Source: Streptomyces sp. WMMB303
GTDB lineage: Bacteria > Actinomycetota > Actinomycetes > Streptomycetales > Streptomycetaceae
Direction: 5' to 3'
Assembly (NCBI RefSeq): GCF_029351045.1
Contig: NZ_JARKIN010000001.1
Coordinates: forward strand, 3,708,501 to 3,772,500
DNA length: 64,000 nucleotides
The notes below the pieces were generated by a model, which searched no databases, was not told the DNA's origin, and saw only the letters and a program-made list of their open reading frames with translations. Of the stretch, positions 7,669 to 15,399 are shown one piece after another. The translations under genes were made by a program, and so were the position numbers. Numbering within the stretch: the stretch's first letter is position 1; each line of letters starts with the position of its first letter.

Positions 7669-9192
7669 TCACGCCTTGACCTGCATGCTCTCCCGTGCCG
7701 GGTTGCCCTGCTGCGCGGCCTTCGGATCCTTCTCGTGCCGCTTGGCGCGCACCCCCTCCTCGATGCGGGCGCCGACCCCGGCGTCGATGTTGCGCCAGTA
7801 CTGGAACGCCCGCCGCAGCACGGGCTCGGTGACGCCGTTGAGCAGGTGCCCCACCACGTTGTCCACCAGGCGGTCCCGGGCGGCGTCGTCCATGACCTCG
7901 CGGACCAGGGTGCCCGCCTGGCCCCAGTCGTCGTCCTCGGGGTGCGAGACGTACGCCGCCCGGGTGATCTCACCGTCCGCGTACCAGCTCGGCGGTGTGC
8001 CGTGCCGGTCGGTGTCGGCCGCCGGGCCGCCCTTGGAGTTGGGCGCGTACACCGGGTCGGTGGTCAGCCGGTAGGCCATCGCCCCGTCCTTGGAGTAGGT
8101 GTGCGCGGGGACGACCGGGGCGTTGACGGGAAGCTGCTGGTAGTTGCCGCCGAGGCGGTGGCGGTGCGCGTCCGCGTAGGAGAACAGCCGGGCCAGCAGC
8201 ATCCGGTCCGGGCTCGGCCCGATGCCGGGCACCAGGTTGTTGGGCTGGAAGGCGGCCTGCTCGATCTGGGCGTGGTTGTCGGTCGGGTTGCGGTCCAGCG
8301 TCATCCTGCCGACCTCGATCAGCGGGTAGTCGCCATGTGGCCACACCTTGGTCAGGTCGAAGGGATTGAACCGGTAGTCCGCCGCCTCCTGGTAGGGCAT
8401 CACCTGCACGTACATGGTCCAGCTCGGGTACTGCCCGTCCCGGATGTGTTCGAACAGATCGCGGGTGTGGTAATCGGTGTCGGCCGCGGCCATCTGGTCT
8501 CCCTCGTGCTGAGTGAAGAACTCGATGCCCTGGTCGGTCTTGAACTGGTACTTGACCCAGAAGCGCTCCCCCGAGGCATTGATCCACATGTAGGTGTGCG
8601 AGGTGTAGCCGTTCATGTGCCGCCAGCTGCGGGGGATCCCGCGGTCCCCCATCAGCCAGGTGACCTGGTGGGCGGACTCGGGAGAGAGGGTCCAGAAGTC
8701 CCACTGCATGTCGTGGTCGCGCAGGTTGTTGTCGGCGCGGCGCTTCTGGGACCGGATGAAGTGCTGGAACTTCATCGGGTCCTTGACGAAGAAGACCGGC
8801 GTGTTGTTGCCGACCATGTCGTAGTTGCCTTCGCTGGTGTAGAACTTCACCGCGAAGCCCCGCGGGTCCCGCCAGGTGTCGGGGCTGCCCCGCTCGCCGG
8901 CCACGGTGGAGAACCGCGTCACCAGCTCGGTCCTGGCACCGGGCTGGAAGAGGGCCGCCTTGGTGTAGGCGGTGACGTCGCCGGTCACCTCGAAGTGCCC
9001 GAACGCTCCGCTGCCCTTGGCGTGCGGCTGGCGCTCGGGGATCCGCTCCCGGTTGAACTGCGCCATCTGCTCGATCAGGTAGGCGTCCTGGAGCAGGACC
9101 GGCCCCCCGGGTCCGACGGTGAGGGAATGCTCGTCGCTTTCGACGGGGATGCCGGCATCCGTCGTCGTCGGCATGCGGTCCGCTTCCGCCAT
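7669..9192 (-). CDS. katA: Monofunctional haem catalase
   Basis: Cytoplasmic catalase that converts hydrogen peroxide to water and oxygen; 507 residues, the small-subunit type. The catalytic His lies near residue 57 (ERQPHAKGSGAFG), the distal Asn near residue 130 (GNNTPVFF), and the haem-ligand Tyr near residue 340 in LFSYADAHRHRLG. The ATG at 9192 follows AAGGAG by nine bases. The frame is open 330 bases further upstream, but that part has no catalase similarity and is rejected. No regulator of the CatR/Fur type lies next to it in this window. Confidence 0.96.
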   Translation of the reverse strand: MAEADRMPTTTDAGIPVESDEHSLTVGPGGPVLLQDAYLIEQMAQFNRERIPERQPHAKGSGAFGHFEVTGDVTAYTKAALFQPGARTELVTRFSTVAGERGSPDTWRDPRGFAVKFYTSEGNYDMVGNNTPVFFVKDPMKFQHFIRSQKRRADNNLRDHDMQWDFWTLSPESAHQVTWLMGDRGIPRSWRHMNGYTSHTYMWINASGERFWVKYQFKTDQGIEFFTQHEGDQMAAADTDYHTRDLFEHIRDGQYPSWTMYVQVMPYQEAADYRFNPFDLTKVWPHGDYPLIEVGRMTLDRNPTDNHAQIEQAAFQPNNLVPGIGPSPDRMLLARLFSYADAHRHRLGGNYQQLPVNAPVVPAHTYSKDGAMAYRLTTDPVYAPNSKGGPAADTDRHGTPPSWYADGEITRAAYVSHPEDDDWGQAGTLVREVMDDAARDRLVDNVVGHLLNGVTEPVLRRAFQYWRNIDAGVGARIEEGVRAKRHEKDPKAAQQGNPARESMQVKA

Positions 9193-9764
9193 CGCTTCTG
9201 ACTCCTTCTCGTCGCGGGCGCCCGCCGTCGCGCGGGCGCTGGTTTCACCACTGGAACGCAGCGAGGGCACCGGCCCCGGCAGCGGCGCGCCGGTGGACGG
9301 CGCCGCCGCTGCCGGCACTCCCCTCGCAGCGGACCGGTTGCCGGGCCGGTCCGACGGCCCGGCAGGTTTCCGTCTCCACCGGTGAAGTCGGAGGGTGCAC
9401 TTCGGCCGGTGCGGCACCGCTCCGGGACGGGTCCGGTATCCGCGCGGCACCTCACCCGCCGTCGGATACGGACGGTGCCTGCGGGCTGCCGGGCGGCGCC
9501 GCCCGGCAGCCCGCAGCTCCACGTGCCGCGGCCGGGCCGGGCCGGGGCGGTGCCCGAGCCGTTCCGTGCGCCGTGCCGTACCGAAGTCATGTCATTTGAC
9601 TGGGTGGCCCTTTTCGAGCTCGGCAAACGCGGTGCTTCGCCGGATCACCCGGTCGGCAGGGCCGATGAGCGCGGAATTCGCTCCACCGTCCGAGCGGTGC
9701 CCCCGCCATGCTTCCCGCGGGGTGCCGGACCGGGACCGGTGGCACGGCAAGGATGATCGGAACC
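9193..9764. other. Divergent intergenic region with no recognisable gene
   Basis: About 570 bases separate the catalase and permease starts. They should contain two divergent promoters. A short frame opens at an ATG at 9589 (MSFDWVALFELGKRG), but it has no clear ribosome binding site and no recognisable family. The only strong structure is the 38-base palindrome at 9479-9516. Confidence 0.5.
9479..9516. repeat. Perfect 38-base palindrome
   Basis: The arm CTGCGGGCTGCCGGGCGGC at 9479-9497 is followed directly by its exact complement at 9498-9516. This makes a very stable hairpin with no spacer. It looks like a terminator, yet it sits upstream of both flanking genes. It might insulate the two promoters or end an unseen transcript. 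Confidence 0.7.
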
Positions 9765-11012
9765 ATGCTGCTCGAATTGCTGTCCGTCGCCGCCCTGGCC
9801 GTGGTGCTGGTGTGCGCCGTCGGCCGCCCCTACGGCCGGTCGGAGGTGACGTTCGCAGCGCCTGCGGCCGTACTGGTGATCGTCGTCGGCGCGATCCCGC
9901 TGGCGGACGTACGCGAGGAGGCCGCCCGGCTCGGGCCGGTGATCGGCTTCCTGGCCGCGGTGCTCGTCCTCGCGAAACTCTGCGACGACGAGGGGCTCTT
10001 CCACGCCTGCGGCACCTGGATGGCCCGCTGGGCCCGGGAGCGCCCGCGACGGCTGCTGGGGGCGGTCTTCGCGCTCGCCTCGGTGGTGACCGCCGCTCTC
10101 AGTCTGGACGCCACCGTGGTGCTGCTGACGCCGGTGGTGTTCGCCACCGCGGCCCGCATGGGGGCCCGGCCGCGGCCGCACCTGTACGCGAGCGCCCACC
10201 TGTCGAACACCGCCTCGCTGCTGCTGCCGGTGTCCAATCTGACGAACCTGCTCGCGTTCACCGCGACGGGCCTGGACTTCACCCACTTCGCCCTGCTGAT
10301 GCTGCTGCCGTGGCTGGCCGCCGTCACCGTCGAGTACGCCGTCTTCCGCCGCTTCTTCGCCGCGGACCTCGAGGCTCCCCCCGGGCCGGCCGAGAGCGCG
10401 GAGGCGCCGGAACTGCCGCTGTTCGCGCTGGTGACGGTGGCCGCGACGCTGGCCGGATTCGGCGCTGCCTCCGCGCTCGGCATCGGCCCGGTATGGGCGG
10501 CGGCAGCCGGCGCCGCCGTGCTGGCCGTCCGGGCCCTGGTCCGCCGCCGCACCACTCCGGCGGAGATCGTACGTGCGGCCGCCGTGCCGTTCCTCGCCTT
10601 CGTGCTCGCGCTGGGTGTGGTCGTGCGGGCCGTGGTCGACAACGGTCTCGGCGACGCGCTCGACACAGTGCTGCCCACCGGGACGACGCTGCCCGCGCTG
10701 CTCGGCACCGCTGCCCTCGCGGCGGTGCTCGCCAACCTGATCAACAATCTGCCCGCCGCACTCGTCCTGGTCCCCCTGGCGGCCTCCTCCGGTCCCGGTG
10801 CGGTGCTGGCCGTCCTGCTGGGCGTCAACATCGGCCCGAACCTGACCTATGCGGGCTCACTCGCGACGCTGCTGTGGCGGCGGATCGCCCACCAGTACGA
10901 GCACAGTGTCGAACTGTCGGTCTTCACCCGTCTCGGCCTGCTCACGGTGCCGTCCGCCCTGCTGGCCGCCACGCCGGCCCTGTGGGCGTCGCTCGCGGTC
11001 TTCGGCGGCTGA
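9765..11012 (+). CDS. ArsB/SLC13-like membrane permease
   Basis: Polytopic inner-membrane protein of about 415 residues with roughly ten to twelve hydrophobic helices. It resembles the ArsB/NhaD/SLC13 ion-transporter superfamily. Two inverted-repeat signatures are visible: ALSLDATVVLLTPVVF with LSNTASLLLPVSNLTN in the first half, and LANLINNLPAALVLVPLA with GVNIGPNLTYAGS in the second half. These are the paired Asn/Pro hairpin motifs of the fold. The transported ion is not evident; arsenite efflux is possible, but no arsR, arsC or arsA gene is nearby. The ATG at 9765 is chosen because AAGGA lies 11 bases upstream; an ATG at 9753 is an alternative. Confidence 0.85.
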   Translation: MLLELLSVAALAVVLVCAVGRPYGRSEVTFAAPAAVLVIVVGAIPLADVREEAARLGPVIGFLAAVLVLAKLCDDEGLFHACGTWMARWARERPRRLLGAVFALASVVTAALSLDATVVLLTPVVFATAARMGARPRPHLYASAHLSNTASLLLPVSNLTNLLAFTATGLDFTHFALLMLLPWLAAVTVEYAVFRRFFAADLEAPPGPAESAEAPELPLFALVTVAATLAGFGAASALGIGPVWAAAAGAAVLAVRALVRRRTTPAEIVRAAAVPFLAFVLALGVVVRAVVDNGLGDALDTVLPTGTTLPALLGTAALAAVLANLINNLPAALVLVPLAASSGPGAVLAVLLGVNIGPNLTYAGSLATLLWRRIAHQYEHSVELSVFTRLGLLTVPSALLAATPALWASLAVFGG

Positions 11013-11031
11013 GCCGGCAAGAGCCCCTGCG

Positions 11032-11043
11032 GGGGGCGCCCCC
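11032..11043. terminator. Short G/C hairpin between convergent genes
   Basis: GGGGGCGCCCCC is a perfect 12-base palindrome in the 37-base gap between the convergent permease and phosphatase genes. It probably acts as a compact terminator. Confidence 0.4.
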
Positions 11044-11049
11044 ACCGCC

Positions 11050-13572
11050 TCATCCGCGGGGCGCCGCCGGAGGCAGGTCGGCGGGCGCCTCCGGCAGGCC
11101 CTCGCGCGGTGGCGCCGGGAGGTCCGGGGAGGCTTCCGGTGCCGCGGGGATGTCCTGTTCGGCCCAGATGAGCTTGCCGGCCTCGGTGTACCGCGTGCCC
11201 CACCGGCGGCTGAGCTGGGCGACGAGGAAGAGACCGCGCCCGCCCTCGTCGGTGGTCCGGGGGTGGCGCAGCCGCGGAGAGGTGCTGCTGCTGTCGGTGA
11301 CCTCGCAGACGAGGACGGTGTGCCGGATCAGCCGCAACCGGATCGGTCCGGCACCGTGCCGGATGGCGTTGGTCACCAGTTCACTGGCCATCAGCTCCGT
11401 GGTCAGGATCAGCCCTTCCAGGCCCCAGTCCCGGAGCCGGTCCGCGACCAGGGAGCGGGCCCGTGCGACGACGGCGGGTTCGGCGGGCAGTTCCCAGGAG
11501 ACGACGTGGTCGGCGGTGAGCGCATGGGTGCGGGCGAGGAGCAGAGCCGCGTCGTCGGACGGCGGCACCGGCAGCAGGCTGTCGATCACGACGGAGCTCA
11601 AGCTCTCCAACGGCTGCTCCGGATGCGCCAGCACCTCCTCGAGCCGGCTCAGTCCGGCGTCGATGTCCGGGCCGCACTCGCCGACCAGCCCGTCGGTGTA
11701 GAGGGCGACGAGACTGCCGGCGGGGAGTTCCAGTTCGGCGGATTCGAAGGGCAGCCCGCCCAGACCCAGGGGCGGCCCCGCCGGGAGATCGGCGAAGGCG
11801 ACGGTGCCGTCCGGGCGGACCACGGCGGGCGGCGGGTGGCCGGCCCGCGCCATCGTGCAGCGCCGGGTCACCGGATCGTAGACGGCGTACAGGCAGGTGG
11901 CACCCAGGACGGTGATCGCGCTCGGCTCCGAGCGGGCCTCCTCCTCCGTGAGGCGCATGACCAGATCGTCGAGGCGGGCGAGCAGCTCGTCGGGGGGCAG
12001 TTCCATGTCGGCGAGGGTGTGCACGGCCGTCCGCAGCCGGCCCATGGTCGCCGCCGCGTTGATGCCGTGCCCCACGACGTCACCGACGATGAGGGCCACC
12101 CTGGCCCCCGACAGAGGGATGACGTCGAACCAGTCGCCTCCCACTCCGTCGTGCGCGCCGGAGGGAAGGTAGCGCCAAGCGACCTCGACGGCGGTGCCGC
12201 CCCGCAGCGCGTGCGGCAGCAGGCTGCGCTGGAGGGTGAGTGCCGCGGTGTGCTCGCGGGTGTAGCGGCGGGCGTTGTCCACGCACAGCGCGGCCCTGGA
12301 GACCAGGTCCTCGGCGAGGAGCAGGTCGTCCTCCTCGAAGGGGACCGGGTACCGGGAGCGGACGAACGATGCGACACCCATGATGGTGCCGCGCGCCCGT
12401 ACCGGGACGGCGATCAGCGAGTGCATGCCGTACTGGCGGATCTTCTCGACCCGTTCGGGGTCCCGGTTGAGCCAGCCACCGCCGTTGTCGTCCAGGTCCC
12501 GGTCGATCAGGGCCTCGCCGGACCGGAAGGCGCGGGCGAACGGAGACGCGGGGTCCACGGTGGTCCGGGCGCCCCGCCCCACCACCGACTCGGGGGTTCC
12601 GGCGGTGACCGACCGCAGTCCGGCCCGCCGGAACGCGGGCAGGCTCTCGCGCGGGTCCGGCGTGGGCTCCTCACCCCGCAGCACCGATTCCACCAAATCG
12701 ACCGTGACGAAGTCCGCGAAGCGCGGAACGGCGAAGTCGGCCAGTTCCTGGGCCGTGTGCTCCACGTCGAGCGTGCTGCCGATCCGGGTGCCCGCCTCGT
12801 TGATCAGGGTGAGGCGCTCGCGCGCCCGCCATCTCTCGGTGACGTCCATGACCATGTAGCACAGGCCGATCGCGTCGCCGTCCGCGTCGTCGAGCCGGAA
12901 GAAGGACGTGGAGTAGGCGTGCTCCCGATGGGGATCGGCGGGGGTCCATCCCCGGTACTCGTAGTCGATCACGGGGGCGCCGGTCGCCAGCACCCGCCGC
13001 ATCTGCGCCTCCAGCGCGCGGGTGTCCAGGCCCGGCAGGGTGTCGGCCAGGCGGCGGCCCAGGCGCTCCACCCGGGGTACGCCGCCCAGCCGCTCCAGCT
13101 CGTCATTGATCCACACGTATCGCAGGTCGGGGCTGAGGACGGCCATGCTCAGCGGCGAGCGGGTCAGGAACGCCTCCAGCACCGGTCCGCCCAGCACCCA
13201 CGAGGGCGCCCTGCCCAGGTCGACGACCGCGGCCAGCCAGGACTTCCGGCCGTCCGGGCCGGACAGCGGGCAGACCCGCAGCCCCACTTCCACCGGACGG
13301 CCGCTGCGGTGCAGCAGCGTCGTCAGGCCGGTCCAACTGCCCCGGGCGCGGCTGTGCCCGGCCGCTTCCGCCGCTCGGGAGACGTCCTCGGAGGAGGTCA
13401 GCAGGGCCGCGGCGGAGCGGCCCACCACATCGGCGGCCGGCCGGCCGAGCAGGGCCTCGGCCGCCGGGGTCCAGCCGGTCACGGTGCCGTGGGTGTCGAT
13501 CACCGCCATGGCGGGGTCGGCCACTTCGCGCGGTCGGAGCGGCTCGGTCGGAAGGTCTCTCTCGGAAGCCAT
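11050..13572 (-). CDS. PAS-PAS-GAF-SpoIIE phosphatase with C-terminal anti-sigma-type ATPase
   Basis: An 840-residue cytoplasmic signalling protein. In order it shows two PAS-like domains (about 15-115 and 130-245), a GAF domain (about 255-420), a PP2C-type SpoIIE phosphatase (about 440-660, with VGGDWFDVIPL, VGDVVGHG and ALYTDGLV), and an RsbW/SpoIIAB-like HATPase (about 690-800, with ELVTNAIRHGAG and GGRGLFLV). In related proteins the phosphatase acts on an anti-anti-sigma factor and the ATPase may bind one. No partner gene is adjacent. The ATG at 13572 has AGGAGAGG upstream; a start 207 bases further up is open but has no domain similarity. A second, different SpoIIE protein lies at the right end of the window. 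Confidence 0.92.
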   Translation of the reverse strand: MASERDLPTEPLRPREVADPAMAVIDTHGTVTGWTPAAEALLGRPAADVVGRSAAALLTSSEDVSRAAEAAGHSRARGSWTGLTTLLHRSGRPVEVGLRVCPLSGPDGRKSWLAAVVDLGRAPSWVLGGPVLEAFLTRSPLSMAVLSPDLRYVWINDELERLGGVPRVERLGRRLADTLPGLDTRALEAQMRRVLATGAPVIDYEYRGWTPADPHREHAYSTSFFRLDDADGDAIGLCYMVMDVTERWRARERLTLINEAGTRIGSTLDVEHTAQELADFAVPRFADFVTVDLVESVLRGEEPTPDPRESLPAFRRAGLRSVTAGTPESVVGRGARTTVDPASPFARAFRSGEALIDRDLDDNGGGWLNRDPERVEKIRQYGMHSLIAVPVRARGTIMGVASFVRSRYPVPFEEDDLLLAEDLVSRAALCVDNARRYTREHTAALTLQRSLLPHALRGGTAVEVAWRYLPSGAHDGVGGDWFDVIPLSGARVALIVGDVVGHGINAAATMGRLRTAVHTLADMELPPDELLARLDDLVMRLTEEEARSEPSAITVLGATCLYAVYDPVTRRCTMARAGHPPPAVVRPDGTVAFADLPAGPPLGLGGLPFESAELELPAGSLVALYTDGLVGECGPDIDAGLSRLEEVLAHPEQPLESLSSVVIDSLLPVPPSDDAALLLARTHALTADHVVSWELPAEPAVVARARSLVADRLRDWGLEGLILTTELMASELVTNAIRHGAGPIRLRLIRHTVLVCEVTDSSSTSPRLRHPRTTDEGGRGLFLVAQLSRRWGTRYTEAGKLIWAEQDIPAAPEASPDLPAPPREGLPEAPADLPPAAPRG

Positions 13573-13784
13573 GGCCGCCTCTCCTGGCGGGTCTCCTGGT
13601 CTCGGTCCACGAGTCGTGCGCGGTGCCCGCACCGGACTCACCCCGCCGGGTCCGGTGCGGGCCCGGGCCCGGCGGCCCGAGCGGGCCCGGGTGCCGGGAA
13701 GGTCCCGGGGACGTCGCCTGCGGCGGGGCCGGAATCGAGGGTGCCGACGGAGGCCCGCGGGTGTCTGACACCGTCCCACTCATG

Positions 13785-13830
13785 CACGAATGTTACATTT
13801 CCACCCCATTTATATAGGGTTTTTCTTCTC
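13785..13830 (+). promoter_or_regulatory. AT-rich promoter region of the molybdenum hydroxylase operon
   Basis: This stretch is strikingly AT-rich for the window and contains TATATAGGG at 13811-13819, followed by a T-run and a pyrimidine-rich leader. It lies 26-70 bases upstream of the ATG at 13856. A matching -35 box at standard spacing is not clear, so only the promoter location is proposed. Confidence 0.35.
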
Positions 13831-13855
13831 CTGATGTGTGCTGTGGAGGCGCGAA

Positions 13856-14377
13856 ATGTCCACGGATGACCAGGCCCTCGCCCGGCGCGGGACCGTCCTG
13901 GAGGAGCGCGGGCCCGGGCCGGTCAGGGTCGCGCTTCCGGTCAACGGCACCGAATGCGCGGTCGAGATCGAACCACGGGTCAGCCTGCTCGACGCGCTGC
14001 GCGAGCATCTGCAGTTGACGGGTGCGAAGAAGGGCTGCGACCAGGGCACCTGCGGAGCCTGCACGGTGTGGGTCGACCGGCGCCGGGTGCTCTCCTGCCT
14101 GACCCTCGCCGTCACCTGCGAGGGCCGCGAGGTGACGACGATCGAGGGGCTGGCCGAGGACGGCGCGCTGCACGGGATGCAGCAGGCGTTCATCGCCGAG
14201 GACGCCTTCCAGTGCGGGTACTGCACCCCGGGGCAGATCATGTCCGCCGTGGCTCTCCTCGAGGAGGGCCGGACCGGCGACGAGGAGATCAAAGAGGGGA
14301 TGAGCGGCAACCTCTGCCGCTGCGCCGCCTACCCGAACATCCGGGCGGCGATCCGCGCCGTCCGCGACCGAGCCTAG
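13856..14377 (+). CDS. Aldehyde/xanthine dehydrogenase-type [2Fe-2S] subunit
   Basis: Small electron-transfer subunit of a molybdenum hydroxylase, 173 residues. The ferredoxin-like cluster ligands are Cys 61, 66, 69 and 81. The second cluster uses Cys 120, 123, 154 and 156 (CGYCTPGQ and LCRC). It passes electrons from the molybdenum centre to the FAD subunit encoded next. The closest arrangement I know is E. coli PaoA (YagT). Unlike PaoA, the N-terminus has no twin-arginine export signal, so the complex is probably cytoplasmic. The ATG at 13856 has GGAGG eight bases upstream; an upstream in-frame start at 13838 is less likely. A 4Fe-4S-bearing FAD subunit follows 11 bases later. Confidence 0.93.
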   Translation: MSTDDQALARRGTVLEERGPGPVRVALPVNGTECAVEIEPRVSLLDALREHLQLTGAKKGCDQGTCGACTVWVDRRRVLSCLTLAVTCEGREVTTIEGLAEDGALHGMQQAFIAEDAFQCGYCTPGQIMSAVALLEEGRTGDEEIKEGMSGNLCRCAAYPNIRAAIRAVRDRA

Positions 14378-14388
14378 GGAGCCGTGCC

Positions 14389-15399
14389 GTGCGCCCCATC
14401 ACCTACTCCCGGGCGACCGACCCGCAGAACGCGGTCGCCACCGTCAGCGCCGACCCCACCTGCGACTACCTGGCCGGCGGCACCACCGAGATCGATCTGC
14501 TGCGGCAGTACGTGCTGCAACCGCGCAGGCTCGTCGACATCAACGATCTGCCGCTCGCCGGGATCGCGGCCACTCCGGAAGGGGGCCTGCGCATCGGCGC
14601 CACCACCCGGATGAGCGACATCGCCGCCGCCCCGGCGGTCCGGGAGCGCTTCCCGGTGCTCTCCGAGGCGCTGGAGAAGGGCGCGTCCCCGCAGTTGCGT
14701 CACATGGCGTCGCTGGGCGGGAACCTGCTGCAGCGGGTCCGCTGCTCCTACTTCCGCGACCCCCAGGCGCCCTGCAACAAGCGCGAACCGGACACCGGCT
14801 GCTCGGCTCTGACCGGCCACAGCCGCGACCACGCCGTACTGGGCACCAGCGAGCACTGCATCGCCGCCCACCCCTCGGACGCGGCCGTCGCCCTGACGGC
14901 CCTCGACGCCTCGGTGCACACCCTGGGTCCCGACGGTGAACGGACCTACCCGATGGACGACTTCTTCCTGCTGCCCGGCGACTCCCCGCACCGCGAGCAC
15001 CCGATGGCCCACGGGGAGCTGATCACCGCCGTCGAGGTGCCGGGCACTCCGGTGGCCCGCCGGTCGCTGTACCTGAAGGTGCGGGACCGCGCGTCGTACG
15101 ACTTCGCGCTCGTCTCCGTCGCGGCAGCGCTGTCGGTGGTGGACGGCAGGATCGCGGACGTACGGGTGGCGCTCGGGGGTGCGGCCACCAAACCGTGGCG
15201 GGCCAGACGGGTCGAGGACTTCCTGGTCGGCGAGGTGGCGGAGCGGCGCGCCTTCGCGCAGGCCGCCCAGGTGGAACTGGCCGAGGCGCGGCCGACCCCC
15301 ATGAACGCCTTCAAGGTCGAACTCGCCCAGCGGGCGCTCGTCCGCGCCCTCGGCACACTCGCCGAGGGCACCGGCCCCGGAGACGGGGGCCTGGCATGA
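14389..15399 (+). CDS. Molybdenum hydroxylase FAD subunit with extra [4Fe-4S] motif
   Basis: Middle subunit of the hydroxylase, 336 residues, with a PCMH-type FAD domain (CDYLAGGTTEIDLL near residue 25-40, MASLGGNLLQR near 106-116) and a C-terminal CO-dehydrogenase flavoprotein domain. Cys 119, 129, 138 and 157 lie in the region where E. coli PaoB (YagS) carries an additional [4Fe-4S] cluster, which ordinary xanthine dehydrogenase FAD subunits lack. This supports assignment to the PaoABC-like aldehyde oxidoreductases. The GTG at 14389 is chosen from the frame; a nearby GTG at 14384 is out of frame. The end overlaps the next gene by four bases (ATGA). Confidence 0.92.
   Translation: MRPITYSRATDPQNAVATVSADPTCDYLAGGTTEIDLLRQYVLQPRRLVDINDLPLAGIAATPEGGLRIGATTRMSDIAAAPAVRERFPVLSEALEKGASPQLRHMASLGGNLLQRVRCSYFRDPQAPCNKREPDTGCSALTGHSRDHAVLGTSEHCIAAHPSDAAVALTALDASVHTLGPDGERTYPMDDFFLLPGDSPHREHPMAHGELITAVEVPGTPVARRSLYLKVRDRASYDFALVSVAAALSVVDGRIADVRVALGGAATKPWRARRVEDFLVGEVAERRAFAQAAQVELAEARPTPMNAFKVELAQRALVRALGTLAEGTGPGDGGLA

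Noticed and set aside
9193..9522. N-terminal extension of catalase by 110 codons
   Set aside because: The added part is Arg/Pro-rich, has no catalase similarity and lies before a good AAGGAG-ATG start at 9192.
9589..9756. Short plus-strand ORF beginning MSFDWVALFELGKRG
   Set aside because: It lacks a ribosome binding site, degenerates into Pro/Arg-rich sequence and has no recognisable family.
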